From positions 1-64,000 of the forward strand of contig NZ_MSYM01000005.1 in NCBI RefSeq assembly GCF_001938565.1: 64,000 bases of DNA, written 5' to 3'. The stretch is from Rhodoferax antarcticus ANT.BR (lineage in GTDB: Bacteria; Pseudomonadota; Gammaproteobacteria; Burkholderiales; Burkholderiaceae_C). This document shows, piece after piece, positions 1 to 6,679 of the stretch. How positions within the stretch are numbered: position 1 is the stretch's first letter; each line of letters begins with the position of its first letter. The position numbers and the translations under genes are program-made. The notes below the pieces were generated by a model that did no database searches, was not told where the DNA came from, and worked only from the letters and a program-made list of their open reading frames with translations.

Positions 1-106
1 TAATCTCATCTTCTCGAAATTGCACTGCTAACTCCCCGGCGTCGTACCGTATGAAATATCGCTCATCGCGTTTAAAAATTTCAATTCCAAAACCTGAAAA
101 AATCAT
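1..106 (-). CDS. Partial CDS at left edge, probable immunity protein
   Basis: An ATG at 106 opens a frame that runs off the left edge (35 codons visible). The visible protein starts MIFSGFGIEIF and continues with RYFIRYDAGELAVQF, a style I associate with small immunity proteins that follow polymorphic-toxin C-terminal domains. It begins 9 bases after the stop of the toxin-like frame at 115-549 on the same strand, the usual toxin-then-immunity order. A GGGAG lies about 14 bases upstream, slightly far for a ribosome site. The family link is from memory and the rest of the gene is outside the window. Confidence 0.5.
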   Translation of the reverse strand, partial: MIFSGFGIEIFKRDERYFIRYDAGELAVQFREDEI

Positions 107-114
107 GCTGTTCA

Positions 115-549
115 CTATGGACTCCCGTTAAAGGTCGGCTTCACGATATACGTGCCAGGCTGAGCCGGGTTAATTGTCGCCTCCGGTATGCCACCACCGG
201 TGTAACCGCCCGGCACCCACTGTTTGTTTGCGCCTAGTTCGTTCCCACTTGATATCCGAAGTCCGCTTGGCGAAGGAATATCAATCCGCACAGGATTGGC
301 ACCCAACGTACCCGGTTCAAGACTAAGAAGCCGTTCAAGTTTTGCAACATCGCCGCCAGCCTGTTTAATCAAGCTATCCGCTAAAGATTTCGGCATTACA
401 AATGTTCCCCCAGGTGGCCCAATAACTCCTGATGGGGCCGCAGAAGAAAACTTTGTAACTCCGCCATCAAACTGGCCCAGATGCGAATTTAATAAATCTT
501 GCGAAAGATATGTTGCCGGGTCTGGCCTCGCCCCTTTCCCGATTTTCAA
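115..549 (-). CDS. Orphan C-terminal toxin domain (polymorphic-toxin type)
   Basis: The 144-residue frame has no ATG near its head. It begins at a TTG (549) and stays open upstream only to a TAG at 619-621, so it looks like a detached C-terminal module rather than a whole gene. Its C-terminal half (SGNELGANKQWVPGGYTGGG, then PEATINPAQPGTYIVKP) resembles toxin tips found at the ends of CdiA/Rhs-like proteins. The upstream in-frame peptide contains CHCFNGANS, like the linker before such tips. It lies between two immunity-like genes. The exact toxic activity cannot be told from the sequence. Expression would need coupling to the gene before it. Confidence 0.45.
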   Translation of the reverse strand: MKIGKGARPDPATYLSQDLLNSHLGQFDGGVTKFSSAAPSGVIGPPGGTFVMPKSLADSLIKQAGGDVAKLERLLSLEPGTLGANPVRIDIPSPSGLRISSGNELGANKQWVPGGYTGGGIPEATINPAQPGTYIVKPTFNGSP

Positions 550-598
550 AATGCTGTCAATGGTTGCTTGGTCAAGCTTCGCTACACTATTTGCCCCA

Positions 599-1186
599 TT
601 AAAGCAATGGCAGTTCTTCTATTTTCCCCCTGGCGATTGGGTCAAACTGACTATCCGCAATAACCGAAAAATCATCTGACCCGTTGTGCAGACCGTGCGA
701 TGCAATGAACCGCTCATCGCTGCCAAAATGGAAACATAGCCCTAGTTCACTTGGTAAACCCGCTTCACTTGCATTCATTTCTTTGCTTTTCAAAATAGAA
801 AACCCGGAAAGAGTGCGCTCAGCAAATTTATTCCAAAATGGCTCCGAGTATGTTTCGTCACTGGCGTTGATCGGAAACAGCTCGGCGTCTTCGCTTAGCG
901 TCTGTGATATGTCGGCTTGACCGGCGGCACGATCCAACCAAACAATCACACTATTGATGCCTGGATCACTGGCAACTCCTAATACGCTACCGTCCTCAAA
1001 TACTACTGCCAATGGCCCTGACGTGAATGAAAACGATTGCTCCCTGGGAATGTTGCATTCTGTAGAAACCTCTTCCTTTTCCCACCAGCTGTATCGCACT
1101 ATGGCAGTTGCCTTCTTGCCTACAAATTGGCGCAACAAATCCAGTGATGACGAAGGATTGGTTGATTGCGTAGTTTTCGGTTGCAT
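599..1186 (-). CDS. Putative immunity protein paired with upstream toxin
   Basis: A 195-residue soluble protein with no signal peptide or membrane segment. Its ATG overlaps the stop of the preceding toxin-like gene as TGATG, so the two are probably translated together. It is acidic and contains GPLAVVFEDGSVLGVASDPG and LGLCFHFGSDERFIASHGLH, features I associate with immunity proteins of polymorphic toxins, though I cannot name the family. The order toxin-immunity-orphan toxin-immunity across 1-1926 is that of a cassette array at the 3' end of a large toxin locus. It could also be an unrelated cytosolic protein. Confidence 0.5.
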   Translation of the reverse strand: MQPKTTQSTNPSSSLDLLRQFVGKKATAIVRYSWWEKEEVSTECNIPREQSFSFTSGPLAVVFEDGSVLGVASDPGINSVIVWLDRAAGQADISQTLSEDAELFPINASDETYSEPFWNKFAERTLSGFSILKSKEMNASEAGLPSELGLCFHFGSDERFIASHGLHNGSDDFSVIADSQFDPIARGKIEELPLL

Positions 1187-1926
1187 CAGAAGGGTCCATT
1201 CTTTTTTGCTGCTTGGATCAGGAGGTCAATCATCCTTAGATTGTTGTTAGATGGCGGGGTATTGATATTGACTTTGAGAGGATCTGCAACTACAACTCTG
1301 CCGTCCTTTCCTATTAGGAATTGCAGGTCGTTTATCTGAACATTATTGGTCACCATCGTATTGCGAATATTTTGCAAATCACTAACACTTTGTGCATTCA
1401 GCAACGGTGAATCTCCCACAATCCGCACCTTTCCATTTTGGAGCGCAACGATATCCTTTGATCCCTGCGCGAACTGATCCATGATCATGGCGGGCTGGCC
1501 ATTCACAGTAATACTTCTTGCATTTACTGTTGGAATGCCCAAGTCATTCAACTGATTTAGCATTCCAATCTCGTCTGGAATTGCCTGCAGTGGCTTGCCA
1601 GGTTGCAAAACTGCGACTGCCTGTCCGTCGCCGTACGCGTATACATTCTTGTTGCCGCCTTTGCCCAGAAAATTGCCGAGGGAAGTTGAGCTGATATCGA
1701 GAGTTCCCCCATTTGCCCCAACAGGTGGAGCCGACACGTTTTCCTGTGCGTTTGAGAGGGAAACCAGACGCGTAAAACCCTGCACGAAGGAATTTTGCCC
1801 AGACGCGGTTTTGGCCTCGAATGGCTGCGCGGTCAGACCCGCCCACGCCAGCGCGAAGAGCATCAGCCAATGACACCAATGCAGCCCGTGCGGGCCGTGG
1901 CGGCTAAGGAAAGAAGGGGAAGACAT
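1186..1926 (-). CDS. Leader fused to kinase-like toxin domain, probable remnant of a large polymorphic toxin
   Basis: I chose the ATG at 1926; a GTG at 1947 is possible. Residues about 10-35 form a hydrophobic export leader (WLMLFALAWAGLTAQPFEA). After a short linker comes a domain with LGKGGNKNVYAYG and AVAVL (like a glycine loop and lysine strand), IMDQFAQGSKDIV (hinge-like) and NDLQFLIGKDGRVVVADP (like a catalytic loop and metal site). This suggests a protein-kinase-like fold, which is an inference. Large secreted toxins with such leaders are normally over 1000 residues, so a central deletion joining leader to tip is likely. The stop overlaps the next gene's ATG. Confidence 0.5.
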   Translation of the reverse strand: MSSPSFLSRHGPHGLHWCHWLMLFALAWAGLTAQPFEAKTASGQNSFVQGFTRLVSLSNAQENVSAPPVGANGGTLDISSTSLGNFLGKGGNKNVYAYGDGQAVAVLQPGKPLQAIPDEIGMLNQLNDLGIPTVNARSITVNGQPAMIMDQFAQGSKDIVALQNGKVRIVGDSPLLNAQSVSDLQNIRNTMVTNNVQINDLQFLIGKDGRVVVADPLKVNINTPPSNNNLRMIDLLIQAAKKNGPF

Positions 1927-1962
1927 GCCCGCGATGATACGGGGCACTATGGGGCATGTGTG

Positions 1963-2175
1963 TCAGCGCGGCGCTATGCCTTGTTCGGCCAGCGCTGCGC
2001 GCAGGCACTCCCCGGCGTGCAGCATGGCGTAGGCCTCTTGCTCACTGGCGGCCAAGGCCCGGTAGTCGCTATAGCCCGCGCGCTTGAGGAACTGCGCCAA
2101 GGCGCAGGCCAGCGCCTGGGGCAAGCTGAGTTGCATGCGCACTGCATCACTGGGCTCAGGGTGCATCGCTGGCAT
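1963..2175 (-). CDS. Small DUF7706-like protein, copy 1
   Basis: A 70-residue protein starting at the ATG at 2175, which lies inside the last codons of the integrase remnant upstream (about 20-base overlap, different frame). The core AQFLKRAGYSDYRALAAS followed by EAYAMLHAGECLRAALAE and a terminal GIAPR matches a second copy at 5288-5479, so both belong to one family. I recall it as DUF7706, found next to mobile-element primases and integrases in Burkholderiales; its function is unknown. The protein is mostly helical with no membrane segment. The duplication brackets the primase and XRE/ORF6N genes. Confidence 0.6.
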   Translation of the reverse strand: MPAMHPEPSDAVRMQLSLPQALACALAQFLKRAGYSDYRALAASEQEAYAMLHAGECLRAALAEQGIAPR

Positions 2176-2449
2176 CTCCCTCGTCCGGGTCTTCCTGCTC
2201 TTCTTGGCCCTCGGCATCCAAAGCGGTTAACAGGGCCGCTGCCGGGTCTTGTGGCTCCGCCTGGGGGTTGGGCTGCCCTGGGTCGTTTGAATCGCTTGCA
2301 GCCTTATCCGACGCATTGGCTACCCGCTGCAGCCGCGCCGGATGCGTCAGCGTATGAATCTCCTTGAGCTTCACGATCGAGACTTGCGTGTAAATCTGCG
2401 TGGTGGACAGTTCCGCATGCCCCAGCATGGCCTGAATGAAGCGGATGGC
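2156..2449 (-). pseudogene. Tyrosine recombinase C-terminal remnant
   Basis: The frame reads AIRFIQAMLGHAELSTTQIY, then THPARL. This is the end of a phage-type tyrosine integrase: LGH box, then the catalytic tyrosine in TQIYTQVS. A low-complexity acidic tail follows (DEGDASDAP). The Arg/Lys/His part of the catalytic domain and the whole N-terminus are missing. On its upstream side the sequence joins directly to the proline-alanine linker of the primase gene in another frame, so a deletion has removed most of the integrase. It cannot be active. It marks the former element as an integrase-primase type mobile element. Confidence 0.75.
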
Positions 2450-3780
2450 AGGGGTGGTAAAGCGACGATTGGTGCGGGAGCGGGGACAGCGGCTAAGGAA
2501 GGAGGCTCGGCGGGTGCCGGTGTCGGTGCTGGTGCTGGTGCTGGTGCTGGTGTCGGCACGGATGCTTTTTCTTTAGCTGCGGGTTTTGGTTTTGGTGGCG
2601 CTGGCGTTGCTTCGGTGACCACGCTCACAACTTGCGCAGGCTTGCCCTTGCCCAACCACTGGGCCTGCTGCAACACAAGACCCAGGCTCTTGGCGGCGGG
2701 CTGCACCTTCTGCGCGTATTCGTTGGCGTCCATGCCCTTGGGGAACAAGACCCGGAAACACTCGATGCCTGCCGCCATCAGCTCAGGCGCCAGCTTGTCG
2801 GCGGCGGCATTGCCCGCATCATCCCGGTCATAGGCAATCAGCACCCGGCGCGTGCCGTGGTGCTTGAGGGCTTGCCAGTGGTCGGCGGTGAAGTTACCCG
2901 CGCCCAAGGTGGCAATCACGTTGCGATAGCCCGCACACCAAAACGTCATGGCATCAATCAGACCCTCGCACAGAATGATTTCTTTGCTGGCTATGAGCGC
3001 CGCTTCATTGAACACGCCCTGCAAAGGCCGTGACAGGTTCAGGTGCGGGGACTGGCCGGGCAAGAGTTTGCTTTTAGCGACGATGCGCCGCCCGTAGAGT
3101 TGCAGCACTTGACGATCCAAATCCACCACCGGCACGACCAGACAACCGTTCAGGTGCTCATGCCCGCTCTCACGCAGCACGCCCAAGGCCTGCAACTGGG
3201 CGCGAATGGCTTTGCCGCCCTGGGTATGGGTGGGTGGCAGCCGGTAGGTCAGACTCTTATTGGCGTAGCCCAGTTGGAAGTGGTCGATCAGCTCAGGATG
3301 GTTCAGGCCGCGCGCGGCCAAATACGCCAGCGCCTCGGGTGAGGCTTTGAGGTTGGCTGCATAGCTCTCCACCACCTGACGCAGCAGGGCTTGCTGGGTG
3401 GCGGTATCCGTGGCGGCATCGGCAGCATCCGGGGCAGCAACTAAAGAAGGAAGGTGTCGCACCTGGCTGCGGCCCACGCCGACCCGTTCACCCTCCAGCG
3501 GCGCGCCCAGCTTCAAGATTTGCACCGCGTGCGGCAAACTCACGCCTTGCGTCTTCATCACCCAGTCAATCACCGAGCCGGCCGCGTTGCAGCCAAAGCA
3601 GTGGTACAGGTTTTTACTCTCGGTCACCACCAGGCTGGCCGTGGCGTCTTCGTGGAACACGCAGCGCATCACCCAGTCTTTGCCGCGCTTTTGCAATGCG
3701 TGCCCCTGGCCCTCGATCAGGCGCAACAGGCTGATTTCTGCTTTAAGCCGCTCTAGCTCGGACTCGGGGATGCGGGGCAT
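2371..3780 (-). CDS. Mobile-element DNA primase (CHC2 zinc finger and TOPRIM)
   Basis: Residues about 30-70 form a CHC2 zinc finger (RCVFHED...YHCFGCNAAGS). A TOPRIM domain at about 260-350 has IILCEGLIDAM with the catalytic Glu and YDRDDAGNAAADKL with the acidic pair. It would synthesise RNA primers for replication of a plasmid- or phage-like element. After residue about 390 there is a Pro-Ala repeat linker, and the last ~26 codons read integrase DNA out of frame, so the natural C-terminus is lost. The catalytic part looks whole. The gene diverges from the XRE regulator across a 70-base AT-rich gap. Confidence 0.85.
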   Translation of the reverse strand: MPRIPESELERLKAEISLLRLIEGQGHALQKRGKDWVMRCVFHEDATASLVVTESKNLYHCFGCNAAGSVIDWVMKTQGVSLPHAVQILKLGAPLEGERVGVGRSQVRHLPSLVAAPDAADAATDTATQQALLRQVVESYAANLKASPEALAYLAARGLNHPELIDHFQLGYANKSLTYRLPPTHTQGGKAIRAQLQALGVLRESGHEHLNGCLVVPVVDLDRQVLQLYGRRIVAKSKLLPGQSPHLNLSRPLQGVFNEAALIASKEIILCEGLIDAMTFWCAGYRNVIATLGAGNFTADHWQALKHHGTRRVLIAYDRDDAGNAAADKLAPELMAAGIECFRVLFPKGMDANEYAQKVQPAAKSLGLVLQQAQWLGKGKPAQVVSVVTEATPAPPKPKPAAKEKASVPTPAPAPAPAPTPAPAEPPSLAAVPAPAPIVALPPLPSASFRPCWGMRNCPPRRFTRKSRS

Positions 3781-3822
3781 GCCGCTTTGCTCCTAAAACC
3801 TGTCAATACTCTGTTTTGATAT

Positions 3823-3835
3823 TGTTATGCTAACA
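3823..3835. promoter_or_regulatory. Palindromic operator in divergent promoter region
   Basis: TGTTA-TGC-TAACA lies in the AT-rich gap between the primase and the XRE gene, with TTATG-CTAA-CATAA overlapping it. Its place just upstream of a helix-turn-helix regulator suggests autoregulation of both divergent genes. No footprint evidence is available. Confidence 0.45.
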
Positions 3836-3878
3836 TAAATGTTCTATTTTGAGAATCAACACAAAGAGGACCAAGACA

Positions 3879-4334
3879 ATGCAAGCACTTTCACTTCCTT
3901 CAATGCTGCTTGTTATGGAATTTCCTGAGCGTGTTACCGCATTGCGCAAAGAGCGCGGCTTGACCCAACAAGCCTTAGCCGACCGGGTCGGCGTGCATGT
4001 GCTACAAATTCGCCGCTATGAGGGCGGCACGTCACAACCCACCCTGGATGTCGTCAGACGGCTCGCGCTTGCACTGTCGGTGAGTGCTGATGTGTTGGTT
4101 TTTGAGAAGACCGAACGCGATCCATCCGAGGACTTGCGCTTGCAGTTCGAGGCCATTGACCAACTGCCCCCCGAGGAACAGGCCGTCGTTAAAGAAGTAC
4201 TGGAGAGCTTGATCATCAAGTACCAGACCCGTCGCTGGGATGTGTCGCGCGCCACGGCCAAGGCCGCTGCGGCAACCACCAAAGCGGCACCTACCAAGAC
4301 CCCCACGAAGCGCACCGCGCACGCGGACCGATGA
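3879..4334 (+). CDS. XRE-family transcriptional regulator with Lys/Ala-rich tail
   Basis: I set the start at ATG 3879 because AGAGGA lies 8 bases before it. The 151-residue protein has an XRE helix-turn-helix at about 15-70 (LRKERGLTQQALADRVGVHV...IRRYEGG). An acidic helical segment follows, then a basic tail rich in Ala, Lys and Thr (ATAKAAAATTKAAPTKTPTK) that looks able to bind DNA non-specifically. It overlaps the ORF6N gene by ATGA, so the two form an operon. It probably represses its own promoter and the divergent primase. Confidence 0.8.
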   Translation: MQALSLPSMLLVMEFPERVTALRKERGLTQQALADRVGVHVLQIRRYEGGTSQPTLDVVRRLALALSVSADVLVFEKTERDPSEDLRLQFEAIDQLPPEEQAVVKEVLESLIIKYQTRRWDVSRATAKAAAATTKAAPTKTPTKRTAHADR

Positions 4335-4975
4335 GCACGGCGGCAGTTGTGCCCACCGCGCCAGCGGTGGAGAGTATTTCGCTGAGCATTGCCATGCTGC
4401 GCAGCCAGCGGGTGATTTTGGATTCCGACCTGGCCGCGCTGTACGGGGTCCAGACCAAGCGGCTCAATGAGCAGATCAAACGCAATGCGGCACGGTTTCC
4501 GTCTGACTTCATGTTCCAACTCTCGGACGATGAGGCCACCGCTTTAAGGTCGCAATTTGCGACCTTAAAGACCGGGCGCGGTCAGCATCGCAAGTACCAG
4601 CCTTACGTTTTTACCGAGCATGGCGCCATCATGGCGGCGATGGTGCTGAACAGTCCGCGCGCTGTGGAGGTGTCGGTGTATGTGGTGCGGGCGTTTACGC
4701 GGCTGCGCCAAGCCGCCGCCATTCATGAGGACTTGGCCAAGCGCTTGACCGAGTTGGAGATGAAGACGGAATCGCTGGATATCCAGCACGACACATTCAG
4801 CCGTAATACCCGCAATCAGCTCAAGCAGGTATTCGACGCGCTGCGCGAACTGATGACACCACCCGACCCACCCAAGCGCCCCATCGGGTTTGTCACGCCA
4901 CAAGACAAGACACCGGACAAGAGCCAAGACAGCAAGGACAGCAAAGGCACCAAGGCCACACGCAGCAAGCGCTAA
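4331..4975 (+). CDS. ORF6N domain protein (phage/mobile-element type DNA-binding)
   Basis: The 214-residue protein carries an ORF6N domain at about 18-110: SQRVILDSDLAALYGVQTKR, then FPSDFMFQL, then YVFTEHGAIMAAMVLNSPRA. A helical region and a basic Lys/Ser tail follow. ORF6N proteins are often phage antirepressors or accessory regulators. The start codon overlaps the stop of the XRE gene (ATGA), so co-translation is expected and a functional link with that repressor is likely. A terminator-like structure follows. Its direct target is unknown. Confidence 0.8.
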   Translation: MSTAAVVPTAPAVESISLSIAMLRSQRVILDSDLAALYGVQTKRLNEQIKRNAARFPSDFMFQLSDDEATALRSQFATLKTGRGQHRKYQPYVFTEHGAIMAAMVLNSPRAVEVSVYVVRAFTRLRQAAAIHEDLAKRLTELEMKTESLDIQHDTFSRNTRNQLKQVFDALRELMTPPDPPKRPIGFVTPQDKTPDKSQDSKDSKGTKATRSKR

Positions 4976-4994
4976 AGCCAAACCTGCTTTTCCT

Positions 4995-5058
4995 GTTAGC
5001 TGCCAAACGGCACGCAATCAGCTAACCCGCCTCGGCCTGCGGGTTGGGGGCGGCTTTT
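4995..5058 (+). terminator. Two overlapping hairpins with T-tract after ORF6N gene
   Basis: GTTAGCTG (4995-5002) pairs with CAGCTAAC (5019-5026), and AACCCGC (5024-5030) pairs with GCGGGTT (5039-5045). The two stems share AAC, so they exclude each other. A CTTTTT tract ends at 5058. A simple terminator is the plain reading; an attenuator is possible. Confidence 0.5.
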
Positions 5059-5138
5059 TAGCAGCTCTATTCAATACCAAAGCAATCACAAACCCACAGG
5101 GAACACCCACGGCCCCACGCCAAATACTTATAAGACAA

Positions 5139-5200
5139 AACGGCCTGTGGCCCTCACAGAACGTGCGCAAGCAGCTACTAAAACAATAGCGTTTCATTAC
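5139..5200 (+). repeat. Dispersed repeat, copy 1
   Basis: The copy reads ACGGCCTGTGGCCCTCAC, then GTGCGCAAGCAGCTACTA and AACAATAGCGTTTC. It is nearly the same as the copy at 5742-5806. It lies in the gene-free stretch 4976-5287, which otherwise holds only the hairpins at 4995-5058. Confidence 0.7.
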
Positions 5201-5287
5201 CCATTAGCTACAGGCTTCACACCCCAGCCCGCACGGGCGCCGCCCATGCACGGCGCGCAGCGCCGGGCGTGGGTGCTGATGGACCGC

Positions 5288-5479
5288 TCAGCGTGGCGCA
5301 TACCCAGCCTGGCGCAACGCTTCACGGATGGCCTCGCCAGCGGCCAGCATGAGGTAGGCCTCCTCCAGATCGACGGCCAGCGCCTTGTAATCATCCAAGC
5401 CCACACGCTTGAAGAACTGGGCATAGGCCCAGGCTAGGCTGGAGGACAGGATCACGGTGATGACGGGAGTGCGTTGCAT
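5288..5479 (-). CDS. Small DUF7706-like protein, copy 2
   Basis: A 63-residue protein from ATG 5479, with GAAAGG about 9 bases before it. AQFFKRVGLDDYKALAVD, EAYLMLAAGEAIREALRQ and the ending YAPR match the copy at 1963-2175. The N-terminus (MQRTPVITVILS) looks like a normal start, so this copy may be complete. Function is unknown. The two copies flank the primase, XRE and ORF6N genes at similar distances, which suggests two related mobile elements or one duplicated segment. Confidence 0.6.
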   Translation of the reverse strand: MQRTPVITVILSSSLAWAYAQFFKRVGLDDYKALAVDLEEAYLMLAAGEAIREALRQAGYAPR

Positions 5480-5741
5480 GGTTTTGCCTTTCGAGAGTTG
5501 GTGAGCACAAGAGATGCCAGTGAGGCCCGGCACGCCGCGCGTGCAGGGGTACCCCACCCCTCATGTGCGACATGGGCGGCGGCGGGGACAGGCTGTCAAG
5601 GCTGGCCGAGAGGCCACCGCCTCCAGGCGGCGCGCAGCGGCCTTTACTGGCTGGCGCTGCTGCTGCACCCTCGCCCCCAAAGAGGGATGGGGTTGTGCGC
5701 CAGAGACGGGCTTGCAAAGGCTTTGCGCCAAGTGCTTACAT

Positions 5742-5806
5742 GCCGAATTGGCCTGTAGCCCTCGTGGAATATGCGCAAGCAGCTACTAAAACAATAGCAT
5801 TTCAGT
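5742..5806 (+). repeat. Dispersed repeat, copy 2
   Basis: The copy reads TTGGCCTGTAGCCCTCGTGG, then ATGCGCAAGCAGCTACTA and AACAATAGCATTTC. It is the closest relative of the copy at 5139-5200. Similar ends about 600 bases apart could have served for recombination. Confidence 0.75.
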
Positions 5807-6145
5807 TTGACGACAAACACAGGCACGGCGCGCAGCACTATGTGGTGATGGTGGCAGGCGAGCCGTGACGTACTGGCACAGCGACGGCCAAGCCGCACAG
5901 CGCCGGGGTGGAGGGAGCCCCTGGGGGCGGACGGGCCACCCCCGGCGTGGCCTGTGCGCGAAGCAGCCAGGCCCACAGGGTGGGCGGGGAGAGCCACACG
6001 TGATGCTGCGCGGCACGCGCCTGGCTAAAACCACTCTGCGGTGACGGCACCAGCCGTGACCGCGCTGGCTATGGGTGTTGGGCGTGTGGCTTGTTGCTAC
6101 ACGCAGTGAGCAATGGGCCACGCGCGCAGGGCAAGTGGGCGCAAG

Positions 6146-6231
6146 ACATAACGGGGGTCGCGTGCAGCGGGGCCACCAAGCGGAGCTTTAGCGCAGCGAC
6201 TGGACACGCTACATGCGATCGACCGTTATGT
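6146..6231 (-). other. attC-like imperfect palindrome (candidate integron recombination site)
   Basis: Outer arms ACATAACGG (6146-6154) and CCGTTATGT (6223-6231) are perfectly complementary. Next comes an unpaired 4/5-base step, then inner 11-base arms (6159-6169 and 6207-6217) with two G-T pairs, and a 37-base apex. The layout (R box, central spacer, L box, variable apex, outer GTTATGT) is that of integron attC sites, although the R box departs from the strict consensus. It lies about 130 bases downstream of the gene at 6364-6669 in that gene's direction, as in a cassette. A TTAGTTGC/GCAACTAA hairpin abuts it at 6232-6250. Confidence 0.4.
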
Positions 6232-6363
6232 TTAGTTGCAACGCAACTAACCCCGCAGCACTGCCAAGGCGGGCCGGGCTCGATGCCCGGGCTGGACTGA
6301 CATTGATGCTCTGCGCGTAGCGCCTGGCTTGGGGCGCTGCACGCTTAAAAGCAATCATGGCCA

Positions 6364-6669
6364 CTAACGCCAGTCGAATGTAAATTTCCACGCAATAGCA
6401 TCAAGAGCTTTGCTGTCGAGATAGGGGTGTCGATTGTGCATCTCCTCATGCACCGCAATACCTGCGGCATCCAAACTCGTGTTTGCCCAATCAATTGAAA
6501 TTTGAGAGGCTTCATCCGCTAGCCTCAGGACATCACTCAGCAAGCTTTCCCCCTTTTGTTGGCCGTAAATCTCAAAAAGTTTTGCGCCGTCACAAATGGG
6601 AGACAAGGCAACACCATACCCAAGAAACAGAACTACCGCTTGGCTTAAATCATTTTTCGCAAATGTCAT
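6364..6669 (-). CDS. Hypothetical protein, possible cassette gene
   Basis: A 101-residue soluble protein that I do not recognise. It starts MTFAKNDLSQAVVLFLGYG, has no signal peptide, and ends with DAIAWKFTFDWR. Codon use looks less GC-biased than in the housekeeping genes. It is bounded by an attC-like palindrome downstream and an IS3 element whose left end falls about 25 bases upstream of its ATG. Its own promoter may therefore have been displaced by the insertion. The size and orphan character fit a cassette-borne gene. Confidence 0.5.
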   Translation of the reverse strand: MTFAKNDLSQAVVLFLGYGVALSPICDGAKLFEIYGQQKGESLLSDVLRLADEASQISIDWANTSLDAAGIAVHEEMHNRHPYLDSKALDAIAWKFTFDWR

Positions 6670-6679
6670 TTTCGTAATC

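Larger units (their letters stand above)
5480..6363. other. Gene-free accessory stretch
   Basis: I see no convincing gene in these ~880 bases; short frames on both strands lack recognisable motifs. It contains a dispersed repeat (5742-5806), an attC-like palindrome (6146-6231) and a perfect inverted repeat at 6232-6250. A GGGGTACCCC palindrome lies near 5545. The base pattern (many GGC/GCC runs) suggests decayed coding DNA. Confidence 0.6.

Noticed and set aside
5538..5570. GGGGTACCCC palindrome as a fourth copy of the constant-loop hairpin
   Set aside because: It shares only TACCCC with the loop core, lacks CAGTATGAG and has no long complementary arms.
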